From assembly GCA_016699535.1 (NCBI GenBank), contig CP064980.1, forward strand, positions 682,001-746,000: a stretch of 64,000 nucleotides of DNA, written 5' to 3'. The notes beneath the pieces were generated by a model. That model did no database searches. It was given only the letters and a program-made list of their open reading frames with translations, and had not been told where the DNA came from. Of the stretch, positions 45,423-54,372 are shown in pieces. Position 1 is the first letter of the stretch. Each line of letters starts with the position of its first letter. This stretch comes from Myxococcales bacterium. Its GTDB lineage: Bacteria > Myxococcota_A > Polyangia > Polyangiales > GCA-016699535. The position numbers and the translations under genes were made by a program.

Positions 45423-46069
45423 GGCGACGGCACCGTGATAAGTTGCGAGCGAAACCGCAAAACGCGATCGGCTTTGCCAATGCGCGGATTGACAAACAAA
45501 CGCACAAACGAGCCAAAGAACGCATCATCTCCCAAGCCGCTCGTTCCCGAAGGCCGTACCAGCCAGCGCCTGATGCGCTCAAGAGCACGATCGGAAAGCG
45601 GGTTTAGTTCCACCGAAATCGCAAAATAGACAACGTCGCGATCGTCTCTACTCACCTCTTTCATCGTGGCGCCTTTTAACGCCAGACACACTGACGCCAC
45701 ATGCGTTGGATACTTAACAATGAAATGAGCGCTTTGACCCGGGACTTGTCTTTCGATGCGATAGACTTCGTCCCATAAATCGTAGACGATGCGGCAACTG
45801 CTGGCATACACAGCAATCGCCTTGTTGCTGTTTTTTTCATAACCAAAGGCTTGAAGCACCATGGTTTGAGGAAGCCCGCTGGTGAGCTTTTCTTTGACCG
45901 TAGGACTTAGGAAATCGGCTATCGAAACATAAAGTTTGGCATTTTGATTCTTCCAAACCACGCCTACTTTACGTTCCGTAAGCTGCACTTGTTGCGACTG
46001 AGCAGCGATGCTTTGCGCAAACAAAGACAAAGCGACAATAATGAACGACGATGCGAGGAGCTTCTTCAC
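45419..46069 (-). CDS. DUF4390 exported protein
   Basis: The 216-residue product has a signal peptide ending SIAAQ, then a beta-rich domain: NAKLYVSIADFLSP, ERQVPGQSAHFIVKYP, and VELNPLSDRALERIRRWL. DUF4390 genes are known to sit beside NtrY-type kinases in other proteobacteria, and here the gene overlaps such a kinase by 4 bases and the upstream Omp85 gene by 4 bases. A role as periplasmic accessory to the kinase is inferred. Confidence 0.8.
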   Translation of the reverse strand: MKKLLASSFIIVALSLFAQSIAAQSQQVQLTERKVGVVWKNQNAKLYVSIADFLSPTVKEKLTSGLPQTMVLQAFGYEKNSNKAIAVYASSCRIVYDLWDEVYRIERQVPGQSAHFIVKYPTHVASVCLALKGATMKEVSRDDRDVVYFAISVELNPLSDRALERIRRWLVRPSGTSGLGDDAFFGSFVRLFVNPRIGKADRVLRFRSQLITVPSP

Positions 46070-47610
46070 AATACCAAAAACCCCACCATGGTTGAAAAGG
46101 CAAACTGAAAGACACCGATGTCCGTATCCATGCGCAAGCCAAAATCAAAGGTTAAGTCAACTGGAATTCGCGAAAGTTCATTGTAGCCACTGAGACCAAC
46201 CAACAAGTCACGACGTGAACTGATGTAGTACAAGCCCGTAGTGAAAAACAAATCGGTTGCCCGAATACCGGTCGGGTTTCGATACACAGGCCATGCGTAT
46301 TGCACATCAACACGTCCGGCCAAGTCTTCGTTGCGCATCTCTTTGGCAGCAGTGCCCAAAATACTGGGCGGTCTGCGTCGATCAAAATTCAAACCAAGCA
46401 TGCGCGAAGGCAATAAGTCATTTAGATCCGCAACGTAAAACTTTTGAAAGAAGGGGGCTCGACCAAAAATAGCCCCACCAAAAGCACCCAAGCGCAAGGT
46501 GTGTCCCCAAGGCAACTTAAACCAATAGCGCGCTTGGACTTGAAGCTTAAAATAATCATAGTCACTTGCTATGAAGCGTGAGGCATGATCGCTTTGAATT
46601 TTGAAATGCAAACCTTTGCTCGGCAGCACGGGATTGTCACGACGATCAAAAGTTAGCGCCAGCTCAACCATCGAAACCACCGACAAATCGGGATCGATGG
46701 CAAAATCAATCGGCGTAATATCATTGCCTCGTTTTTGTGAAGCAGCGTCTGGGATGGCTGTTACATCGACAAGTTCACCTTGCCAATCAACAGTTAGATA
46801 CAAACGTGAGCTTAGCTCTTGTCCACTTCCAAACTTTAAACCAGCACGCTTGTAACGCACGACTGCGTTCTTTGCTAAAACCTCTTCCGGACAATCGGCG
46901 GGAGAGATACCAGCCGGGCAAGCAATGCTCACGCGGACATCATCGCCACCGAAAAACTCGCGCGCGTTGTTAAAGAAAATTGAGCCGCTCAAGGAAATCT
47001 CTTTGGCAACAACACGCGGCGCGAGCACTCCGAGCCTCACGCCTTGTTGCGCAGGCGAGAGCGCTGTAGCGCCCGAAAGCATCAAGCCTGTTCCAAAAAA
47101 ATTTCGATCGGAAAGTGCTACGCCAAAAAAAGGTTCGATGTCCGCAGTGCGATCTGCAGTGCGGCGCACGCCCTCGGCAATACCGGCAGCCACTTGATCG
47201 ATGCGCAAGGTGTTGCGTTCAGTCACCGTCACGAGCAATATGACATAACCACGTTTGCTTCCACGCTTCAGGCTCAACCGCACCGAGGAAAAGAAACCTG
47301 TTCCAAGCAAGCGATAGCGAATCGCTTCAAGCGAGTCGTCTTCAACGTCGACCACATCACCCCGCTCTAAGGTGATGTAATCAAGAATGACCGAACGCCG
47401 TGTCTTGTAATTGCCCTCAATTTTAACGCCTTGCAGCACATAACGTAGACGAGGTGAAGGGGCAGAAAATGCAGAATTGGCGGATAAATCTTCAGAAACT
47501 GCCATATTTGGCATGTTTTCGGTGTCTTTGTTGACAAAACTGTCATGTTCCTGCGCCCAAGCATGGCCCACCAAGCCCAAGCACACCAGCACAGCAAAAC
47601 ACCTTTTCAT
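46066..47610 (-). CDS. Short Omp85/TamA-like outer membrane protein
   Basis: From ATG 47610 the product is 514 residues with a signal peptide ending AWAQ. One POTRA domain (about residues 55-135; LQGVKIEGNYKTRRSVILDY, LLGTGFFSSVRLSLKRG) is followed by an Omp85 barrel of about 350 residues (LSDRNFFGTGLMLSG; FDRRDNPVLPSKGLHFKI) ending in FAFSTMVGFLVL. BamA has five POTRA domains, so this is a minimal relative that may insert or export a specific substrate. It is the first gene of a tight three-gene operon with DUF4390 and the kinase. Confidence 0.85.
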   Translation of the reverse strand: MKRCFAVLVCLGLVGHAWAQEHDSFVNKDTENMPNMAVSEDLSANSAFSAPSPRLRYVLQGVKIEGNYKTRRSVILDYITLERGDVVDVEDDSLEAIRYRLLGTGFFSSVRLSLKRGSKRGYVILLVTVTERNTLRIDQVAAGIAEGVRRTADRTADIEPFFGVALSDRNFFGTGLMLSGATALSPAQQGVRLGVLAPRVVAKEISLSGSIFFNNAREFFGGDDVRVSIACPAGISPADCPEEVLAKNAVVRYKRAGLKFGSGQELSSRLYLTVDWQGELVDVTAIPDAASQKRGNDITPIDFAIDPDLSVVSMVELALTFDRRDNPVLPSKGLHFKIQSDHASRFIASDYDYFKLQVQARYWFKLPWGHTLRLGAFGGAIFGRAPFFQKFYVADLNDLLPSRMLGLNFDRRRPPSILGTAAKEMRNEDLAGRVDVQYAWPVYRNPTGIRATDLFFTTGLYYISSRRDLLVGLSGYNELSRIPVDLTFDFGLRMDTDIGVFQFAFSTMVGFLVL

Positions 47611-47774
47611 TGCCGACACATAGCAATGGAACCGCGCCCTGGCAATCGCCTGAAACAAGGGCTTAGGCTCGCAGGGATCTCAAGAAGTTTTTCCTCAAGA
47701 GCTTTCAGTATACATGAATGGAGTTCAAAGGTGAGCAGAGAAGGTCTTGGCGCAATGCCGCTCTCCACTGTCTT

Positions 47775-48386
47775 TCATTTTCTTAAAACAACATGCATCG
47801 CATCGCTAGAGCAAACTTTTTCGATCACTTGATATCCCAAACGCGCTAAATCGATTCCAGACAACACCTTTTCACCTGAACCAAGAAAAGTTGGACTGTA
47901 AGCAAAATGCAGCTCGTCCACTTTACCTGCTTTTAGATATTGTCGAAGCACGGAGACCCCGCCACCGATACGAACATCTTTGTCCTTGGCGGCTTCTTTC
48001 GCTTTGGCAAGCGCTGATTCAATACCCTCTTCAACAAAATAAAACGTCGTTCCACCTTTCATTTCAAGGGGCTCTCGCGGATGGTGGGTTAAAACGAAAA
48101 CCGGCGTGTGGTACGGGGGATTATCGCCCCACCAACCTTTCCAGTCTTGGTTTGGCCACGGTCCTCTTAGCGGTCCGAACATGTTGCGACCCATAATGTA
48201 GGCCCCAACATTTTCAAACGATCGCTCGGCAAAGTCGTTGTCGACATCGGTGCTGCCGCCAGCATTGCCTATCATCGTCTGAAACACTTTTGTCTTGGCC
48301 AACCATGGATGCAATTCATGCCCGCGAACCCCAAGCGGATGTTCAAGATCTTGCTTCGGTCCAGCACCAAAACCATCCAATGACAC
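47775..48386 (-). CDS. RibD/DHFR-like reductase domain protein (N-terminus frameshifted)
   Basis: The reading frame starts with a GTG at 48386 (SLDGFGAGP), but the family normally begins about ten residues earlier. An ATG at 48417 with GGAG about 7 bases upstream reads MSRVK and then leaves the frame; removing one G at 48401-48402 gives MSRVKVAAFSVSLDGFGAG, the expected start. The rest is intact: AYIMGRNMFGPLRGPW, FVLTHHPREPLEMKGGTTF, DVRIGGGVSVLRQYL. The family reduces pteridine-like substrates with NADPH, but most members are uncharacterised. Confidence 0.82.
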   Translation of the reverse strand: MSLDGFGAGPKQDLEHPLGVRGHELHPWLAKTKVFQTMIGNAGGSTDVDNDFAERSFENVGAYIMGRNMFGPLRGPWPNQDWKGWWGDNPPYHTPVFVLTHHPREPLEMKGGTTFYFVEEGIESALAKAKEAAKDKDVRIGGGVSVLRQYLKAGKVDELHFAYSPTFLGSGEKVLSGIDLARLGYQVIEKVCSSDAMHVVLRK

Positions 48387-48417
48387 CGAAAACGCCGCGA
48401 CCTTTAACTCTGCTCAT

Positions 48418-49142
48418 TGATGTCTCCTTTCAGACGGGTTCAGGATACAGCTTTTACTAGCTTCGATCTTCTAAACACTCCGAGAAAGCCACGCTTAAAG
48501 AACGGCGGAACGGTGTCAGCAACCGTCTTCACCCTCTCTTGGTAGAAATTCCGCCCCATACTGACTCGCTTCAGAGGTACCTGGCACCTCAAGTGGAACA
48601 ACCAAAACACCGAAAAACGTAGCAGTTGAATTTATCCAGCGCATGGTGCAAAGCAAAGCAAATTCAATGCCAACAAGCCAGCTCATATCCTGCGCGAATT
48701 GTCTCAAGACGGGTGTGACCGGAGACAAGACATGGCCTTACAAGTAAACATGACCGAAGTGGCCACCAAAGGAGAAGCAATCGCTGGGACGCACGAAGAA
48801 ACGAGCGTACATACAAGCGGTTAGATCGAAGTATGTGAAAAACCACCGTAGGCAAAAGTGTTTGCAGTCACCACAGACTGACCCTTTACGGGCTTGCATC
48901 ATAAATCCGCGTTTCGATTGCTACGGTCAGCCGACCCTAACGCCGAGAAGGAAAGGTCCCCAGTCGTTCAGAAAACGACGGTTATCACAGCGCCAGAGCC
49001 TTTTGGCGATTTTGCTCCAAAATCGCTCGAAAACTCTTGGCTCACACTCTGGCCATCTGGCTTGCTCGATCTACCGGCTCAGATCCTCTCCAATTCGATT
49101 CCTTGCTCGCCAAGTAGAACTCGATCATCGCGTTAAGGGAAG
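48418..49142. other. Gene-poor stretch of 725 bases
   Basis: No open frame here gives a recognisable protein, and codon usage is not gene-like. A near-palindrome, GAGGTACCTGGCACCTC (48575-48591), resembles REP elements. The downstream end merges into a gene remnant (49143-49286), so this is probably decayed DNA. Confidence 0.5.
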
Positions 49143-49286
49143 GCAGCCACTGCCTTTTTAGGAATTCAAGGCGATCCGTGGGATACCCAATGGGATATGT
49201 TTCTGGCGCTACTCGGCGCCACCATCAGCTTGGCGGCTCTTAGCGCTTGGCACAATCAGCAGATCTTAAATATTCATATTAAGTGA
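49143..49286 (+). pseudogene. Remnant of a DUF2238 (YjdF-like) membrane protein gene
   Basis: The frame reads AATAFLGIQGDPWDTQWDMF, then LALLGATISLAALSAWHNQQ and a stop. GDPWDTQWDMF is the hallmark C-terminal motif of DUF2238 integral membrane proteins. Upstream in this frame there is a stop at 49134 and no further similarity, so only about the last 47 codons survive. Confidence 0.75.
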
Positions 49287-49297
49287 CGTTGACACTT

Positions 49298-50482
49298 CTA
49301 GTTTGGTTTTGATGTCTCTGCAGAAGACTTCAGAGCTATCCCGAGTTCTTTGCAAACTTCTGGTGTGCTAAGTCCTCCGTCTAATGGCGGACAGGGCACC
49401 AGCTCATCAAAGGAAGGAAACATAGGGACATCGTATTCGTCCTGCAACTCTCGGCCCATCTGCTCGATGCTTTGTCGGTTGCCCACCACATTGGCAAACA
49501 ACATAGGCTCGAAAATCGTATCGTGTCCGTCGGAACTAAGCGTTGAAGGACTTTGGGATGCGACTCCCACGATTTGATCAAGCGCGTAGCGCATTCGGCC
49601 TGATGACAATAATGCTATGCCTTTGGAATGCTGTGAGACCAGCAAGGGCCCACCGGAATCGCCCCAGCAAATGATGAGAGTTTCTGGCGATAGTTCAATC
49701 TGCTCAGTGGGTTGCAGAGTATCGGCAAGCCAATCAAATACAGCTGCTCGTTTTTTTCCATACCCAGTGTTTACTGGCGTTATCCATCCGTCTCGAGACT
49801 CCAGACTGCAAGTCGAACCGCCATAGCCAATAAAATAAGAAAATCTTTCTGTGCTTACTCGAAAACCAGCGGCTGATTTAGTGCGACCTTCCGGATACTG
49901 TTCAGCAATATAAGGAACGGGCTGCCCATCAAAATGATCTGAAGAAAAACGATATGCTAAGCTTGCAGGGCTATAGTCCCACGGGTGGCGATCAAAAGGG
50001 TTCACCTCGTTACTGGATTCTTCTATCTTGTTATGCACCACAGGCACGTAGGCTTGCTGTAGCGTGCCATAAGGCGTGCGTACTTCAAAACGCATTAACA
50101 TATGGACACCTTTTTCGGTGGGATAAACGTGCTCCTCAAACGCTTCGTCTTGAAACCCTGGTATGACCTCGCTCTGAAACTGATGTGCCGAGGCCAAGAT
50201 AATATTGCTTGGCCAATCATCCAGTGTTCCATCTTCTTTATGCAATCGTATGAGTGTGGCTGTTCCGTATGTTAGAAATCCCTCCTCGGGACTCCACGAC
50301 AACAACTTTCCAACAGCTGGGGCAATGTGATCCGCCGGATCGATGATGCCACGCTGAGCAAACATGATCGCATCGCCCTTTTGTGAAAAGTCAGACTCGA
50401 GCATGGCTGTGCAGCCGAGAGGCAATAAAGCAATCATCGGTAAGGCAAATGACCACACGTCACGTGGGATTAAACAAAACAT
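49298..50482 (-). CDS. Secreted S1-like serine protease lipoprotein
   Basis: From ATG 50482 the product is 394 residues with lipobox LPLGC. The nucleophile motif CWGDSGGPLL is clear (Ser near residue 285); SNIILASAHQF is the probable His region (usually AAHC, here without the Cys), and DYSPASLAYRF is the likely Asp region. This suggests a trypsin-fold protease with a divergent N-terminal half, on the cell surface. The frame is open further upstream but only the 50482 start gives a signal peptide. Confidence 0.72.
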   Translation of the reverse strand: MFCLIPRDVWSFALPMIALLPLGCTAMLESDFSQKGDAIMFAQRGIIDPADHIAPAVGKLLSWSPEEGFLTYGTATLIRLHKEDGTLDDWPSNIILASAHQFQSEVIPGFQDEAFEEHVYPTEKGVHMLMRFEVRTPYGTLQQAYVPVVHNKIEESSNEVNPFDRHPWDYSPASLAYRFSSDHFDGQPVPYIAEQYPEGRTKSAAGFRVSTERFSYFIGYGGSTCSLESRDGWITPVNTGYGKKRAAVFDWLADTLQPTEQIELSPETLIICWGDSGGPLLVSQHSKGIALLSSGRMRYALDQIVGVASQSPSTLSSDGHDTIFEPMLFANVVGNRQSIEQMGRELQDEYDVPMFPSFDELVPCPPLDGGLSTPEVCKELGIALKSSAETSKPN

Positions 50483-50613
50483 TTCAAATAATGTAGCAAT
50501 TTTTGTGCCAAGTGCAAGGAAACCATTCCTTGCCCTCGGTAACCAACACTTAGGTGCCACTTAAGTGCCAGCGAAATTTGTACTTCAATATTTTCAGCCA
50601 AATTTCAGCCCCT

Positions 50614-50727
50614 TTAAAAGAGGTTGGCACCTTTTCGGCTTTTCAATTTCAGCTCCTCACGCAAGCTTTCGATAAGCTTAAGCTCATCGGGCGGAAGCGT
50701 AACACTCGATTTAGTATTATTTTTCAT
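50614..50727 (-). CDS. Truncated ribbon-helix-helix (CopG-like) protein
   Basis: The 37-codon frame reads MKNNTKSSVTLPPDELKLIE, then SLREELKLKSRKG and a stop. The strand SSVTLPPDEL followed by a helix is the ribbon-helix-helix fold used by many antitoxins and small repressors. The usual second helix is missing; the sequence after KSRK enters a GGTGCC-rich repeat that probably truncated the gene. No toxin partner was seen. Confidence 0.5.
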   Translation of the reverse strand: MKNNTKSSVTLPPDELKLIESLREELKLKSRKGANLF

Positions 50728-50913
50728 ACTTTTATAATACCAAATAACCCCAAGTATTTCCTATCAACAACGCCCGTTTTTACTTTCGATATTACTGATC
50801 TCGCTGAAAAAATACCCTGGCAGCAATTCCTGGCTGTCGGCAGCGACCTTGATGCGCGGTTTTGAGGCGATGCAGTATGGCTCTTGAACGACAAGCCGCA
50901 TCTGGCCATACCC

Positions 50914-51160
50914 TTACTGATGGCCCAGGGCGATTTTTCCTTGCGCGCTCGCTGCTGCGAGATACGTCATAACCGAATCCTTTTCGGACTCGCCGAACTC
51001 ATCCTCACCGAAGTGCACCAGAACCTTGCGAGTGACCTCCGTCGCAATCCTGAGCAGCTGCGTTTCGCTGGGCGCGGTCAGCGGAAAAAACTCTCCGTCG
51101 ACATACACCCCATCAAGCATCACGACATGCAGGTGCGGGCACCAAGCCGGGTGTCTATAA
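50914..51160 (-). mobile_element. IS91-type (Y2) transposase fragment, middle part
   Basis: The frame reads CPHLHVVMLDGVYVDGEFF, APSETQLLRIATEVTRKV, and SVMTYLAAASAQGKIALG. The HLH motif followed by VxLDGVY and the SxQGKxALG segment are typical of IS91-type rolling-circle transposases. The N-terminal zinc region and the C-terminal part are missing. Upstream (51161-51412) the frame is broken and no part is recognisable. Confidence 0.7.
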
Positions 51161-51412
51161 TGTTAGCACCGCGATTTAAACCACAGTCAATCAACTGGTT
51201 GACCGTCTCGGCCATGCGATGAATAAGAGGGTCGAATCCCGCCATGTGAAGGCAAGAAACGAAGAACTCCGCTTTAGCGCACTGGACGCAACTTAAATAA
51301 GCCGTGAACTGGGTTGGCGAGCCGGACCGATCTAACCACGCGCTTAGCAGAAACAACCCAGTGGTTTAAGTCCCTATCGTAGTTGTCAACTGACTTAGGC
51401 TCTATCGTGCAA

Positions 51413-52741
51413 CTACAGCGGCATCGTACTGACCAGAGGATGATCGCCTTCAAAAGGACGGAGCTCACGCCAGGATGCCAAAGTATGCATTGAATAGACA
51501 ATCGCTAACGCGTTGAATGCGGTATCCGATCCCGTTGGAAAGCCCAACAAAGACACATTGGGGTTTGAAAAATAAAGATAGCGACGGCAGGTCTTCTCTT
51601 GACAACCGTAGGCCATAATCGTGCTGAAACGCCCTGGCACACGCATGCCGTGCGCCATGGGTAACAACCCTTCGACATCTACATCTTCTTCATTATGGGC
51701 CATGCCAAAATTGTGACCTATCTCATGGGCTAGAGTGTAGTTTCCAAGACAGCTTACTGACGTCACACCCGCTGTTCGATAGCGCCCGTTTTCACCAGGC
51801 TCTGCCATGTACGCCCGACCACAATGTGTCTCGGTGATTTGACCATCAGAGTCGATCACTCTGTCGATGTCAGATACGATGACATGAAGCAAATCGGCTC
51901 CGTAGTGAGTGAGTATCTGCTGTGCGCGACTGCCGTCCCCAACTGTGTCGCCCAGCCAGCGAAAGGTATCTTGCACTGGAAACTCGGAGCCTTCGTCCGC
52001 GTGATGAAGAAAGCCCACATGAGTTAGCCGCACTGGGTTGTTGGGAAGCCAGGTAGCTCCCGGGAGACTATTGAAGACAGCTGTGTTAAAGTCATCTACC
52101 GCTTTGGCGATTTGTGTATGCAGCCACTCTTGCCCATAGCGCTGCATGACAGCAGGTGTATAAAGCACCATCAAGTCAACGGACTCCGCGGTCTCAGAGG
52201 GTATGACTGGCATCGTGACTATGGCCGGATTCTCGGGGACAGTCGCCGGGCTCTGAACATCACTTTGTTGCGGCCGAAGCAACAGATCATACAGGTCGAA
52301 ACCATCATTCGGGTAGTGGAAAATTTGATCTCCTTTGATAGAAAATCTTCGGGTGATATTTCCGCTCTCCAAATAAACGTGAAAAGTATTATCCCGCAAG
52401 GCAATCACAAAATACCCGCCTATGTAGCGCACCGTTCCAACGCTTAGCGCTTCAATGTCGCCACGGATAATTTTAATACTTGTGTGAGTCGATGGCGCAT
52501 TTGAAATCGTATCTTCGTAAGCTGATGCACGCGAAATTGTACCGACGAGTTCCATGGCTCCGCCTATGGCAAACGCTAACTTGATACGCTCACCTATCGC
52601 GGCCTTGAAGATGTCGCTCATCGAAGCTTCATCGACTTGCAAGTCAATACTGGATTCAAGGTCCGCATCAACAGCACAGTGAGCTAGACCAATCACTGCG
52701 GTGCCCAAAAAAATCCACGTCACCCGTTTTAAAAACAGCAT
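51413..52741 (-). CDS. Metzincin (reprolysin-like) metalloprotease lipoprotein
   Basis: From ATG 52741 the product is 442 residues with lipobox GLAHC. The zinc motif HEIGHNFGMAH (HExxHxxGxxH, near residue 352) and the later Met-turn region STIMAYG identify a metzincin. The upstream segment VDLMVLYTPAVMQRYG is typical of bacterial reprolysin-like enzymes. It is 25 bases downstream of the lipoprotein gene at 52767-53723 and likely co-transcribed. The pair lies between IS91-type transposase remnants, which suggests acquisition by transfer. Confidence 0.85.
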   Translation of the reverse strand: MLFLKRVTWIFLGTAVIGLAHCAVDADLESSIDLQVDEASMSDIFKAAIGERIKLAFAIGGAMELVGTISRASAYEDTISNAPSTHTSIKIIRGDIEALSVGTVRYIGGYFVIALRDNTFHVYLESGNITRRFSIKGDQIFHYPNDGFDLYDLLLRPQQSDVQSPATVPENPAIVTMPVIPSETAESVDLMVLYTPAVMQRYGQEWLHTQIAKAVDDFNTAVFNSLPGATWLPNNPVRLTHVGFLHHADEGSEFPVQDTFRWLGDTVGDGSRAQQILTHYGADLLHVIVSDIDRVIDSDGQITETHCGRAYMAEPGENGRYRTAGVTSVSCLGNYTLAHEIGHNFGMAHNEEDVDVEGLLPMAHGMRVPGRFSTIMAYGCQEKTCRRYLYFSNPNVSLLGFPTGSDTAFNALAIVYSMHTLASWRELRPFEGDHPLVSTMPL

Positions 52742-52766
52742 CTCGAGCAAACTCCGAGTATGTTTT

Positions 52767-53723
52767 TTACAGACCATCGAGATGTGCTTGAAGGCGATAC
52801 GGTAAACAGCCTTGCATAGCTTCTGTACTACTGAGTTCAATAAAGAATGTGCCTTGCTCAGACACAATCGGTGACGTTAGAGTACCTTTGCAATCCACAG
52901 TGACCTTGAGTTGACGCACCAGCGACTCTTCATCCACATCTGCTAAACACGAGCCATCGTCTTGTAACTCTCCGTTGGTACAATCAATCTCGGTGTGCAC
53001 AGTGCGTTCCGCATAGGCCTCGGGATCGCAACTAAATCCCACTCGAAGATCAAAATCACCGATAGCACCCGGCGGAATATCGACACGCACATTGAGCGCA
53101 CTAAGATACCACAGGTTTCGATTGTCGATACTAAGGGTATGCCGGACACTTTGCTCTGGGCCAAGCACGCCCATTTTTGTCGGTGGTTTTGTGTCGGGAA
53201 GGAGATCTCCGTAGTAGTTCCCAAGAGAAAGATCGTTATCGTTCAACGGTGGCTGAGCACAAATCCAATTGCTATTCGGCTGAGCCTGCCAATCAAAACA
53301 GAGTTCACTGCTGTCCGAGTCCTGAGCTATAACTTCCGCGCTGACTAAGTTTAGACCAATAAAATCAGGGATAAAGGAGTATCGCCAAGCAAGACTTTCA
53401 TCAATTGTGGTCTCAATAATCCATACAGGGCTAGAATAATCGCCGAAGTTGCCGCTGAATTGCGAATAGAATCCATAAGTCTGGTGTCCCTGGAGTGGGA
53501 GCAAAAGCTGCGCAAGACCTGCGATCAGCGGTTCATAGTTGTCTTTGTTTTTTTCAATAACGATTAGATCTTCGATCTTGTTGGCAAACGATATCGCCTT
53601 CTTACATGTAGGGGATTGGGACATGACTGCTGAGGTCTGCTGGCTCATTTCGTCGCTTTGTTCCCCTGAACATCCGGCGATGATCATGAAAATCATACAG
53701 ATATTTCTTGCGTGCTTACTCAT
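52767..53723 (-). CDS. Putative lipoprotein upstream of the metzincin
   Basis: From ATG 53723 the 318-residue product has a signal peptide ending in lipobox IIAGC. The mature protein is beta-rich with Asp-rich loops and several Cys (SELCFDWQAQ, RVGFSCDPEAY, IDCTNGELQDDGSC). I do not recognise the family. It ends 25 bases before the metzincin start, and the shared strand and short gap suggest an operon; a role as partner or inhibitor of the protease is only a guess. Confidence 0.65.
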   Translation of the reverse strand: MSKHARNICMIFMIIAGCSGEQSDEMSQQTSAVMSQSPTCKKAISFANKIEDLIVIEKNKDNYEPLIAGLAQLLLPLQGHQTYGFYSQFSGNFGDYSSPVWIIETTIDESLAWRYSFIPDFIGLNLVSAEVIAQDSDSSELCFDWQAQPNSNWICAQPPLNDNDLSLGNYYGDLLPDTKPPTKMGVLGPEQSVRHTLSIDNRNLWYLSALNVRVDIPPGAIGDFDLRVGFSCDPEAYAERTVHTEIDCTNGELQDDGSCLADVDEESLVRQLKVTVDCKGTLTSPIVSEQGTFFIELSSTEAMQGCLPYRLQAHLDGL

Positions 53724-53805
53724 TGATCCATCACAAAGCAAATTCTGTGCCTGAATCCGATGCTCGGCAGCCTTGGAAAAATTCATTTCAATTTCGCGAT
53801 CAATC

Positions 53806-53874
53806 TTATGGGTCTAAAAACGAGATGAGTTGCTGTCCATACGAGGTCGGCACGAGCTGCATGCCCACTAAGCC
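53806..53874 (-). pseudogene. 3' tail of a second GH5 gene
   Basis: The last 20 residues, VGMQLVPTSYGQQLISFLDP, match the C-terminus of the GH5 protein at 29.1 kb (VGMQLLPTAYGQQLMSFLKP) at 16 positions and both end in a stop. Nothing else of a GH5 gene remains; the frame continues upstream into transposase sequence. Confidence 0.75.
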
Positions 53875-54372
53875 TAGGGATTCCGTAGGAGGAATTTGAG
53901 GTTCGGAAGGTGGATTTGGCAAGCAAACGCCATGGAAAAAGGGTTGTGGCCCGCCGTAGCAAGTTGGCTTGGGGCCAAAGAGTAAGGATAGTTGTGGGGT
54001 TGATGCCGGCTGCCTCGGTGGCGAACGACTGCTCGGCGCTTTTCCGGCATCCACAAGCTCAACTATTTTCATCTTGCCGCCACAGGAGGGGCATAGGCCC
54101 ACATCGGGTTCTAATGTGGGGGCCCGGTTTTGCGCTGGCTCATCATCCCACAAGTGCAGCTGCGCCGTAATGCCTTCGTCCTGCGGCCCAGGCACGACTT
54201 CGCAACGTTCTTTGGCATGGGCAGCAAGCACGCCGTGACACCTGAGACGATGAAAGCGAGGCGGCGGCACCAAAGTACACAATCGCGATATCAAATCAAG
54301 CAGCTCAAAAATAACGGCTTCAGTGCCATCGGCCCAACGACGTTTGAGCTTGTAGATGATTTTGCCGTCTCG
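53875..54372 (-). mobile_element. IS91-type transposase fragment, C-terminal part
   Basis: The frame reads DGKIIYKLKRRWADGTEAVI, LLDLISRLCTLVPPPRFHRL, RCHGVLAAHAKERCEVVPG, then a zinc-like CPSCGGKMKIVELVDAG. This is the typical C-terminal third of IS91-type (Y2) transposases. It stops being transposase near 54370, where antisense diaminopropionate ammonia-lyase sequence begins. It is on the same strand as the 51 kb fragment. Confidence 0.8.

Noticed and set aside
51225..51245. GGGTCGAATCCC resembling a tRNA T-arm
   Set aside because: No acceptor, D or anticodon stem could be folded around it, and it lies in decayed transposon DNA.
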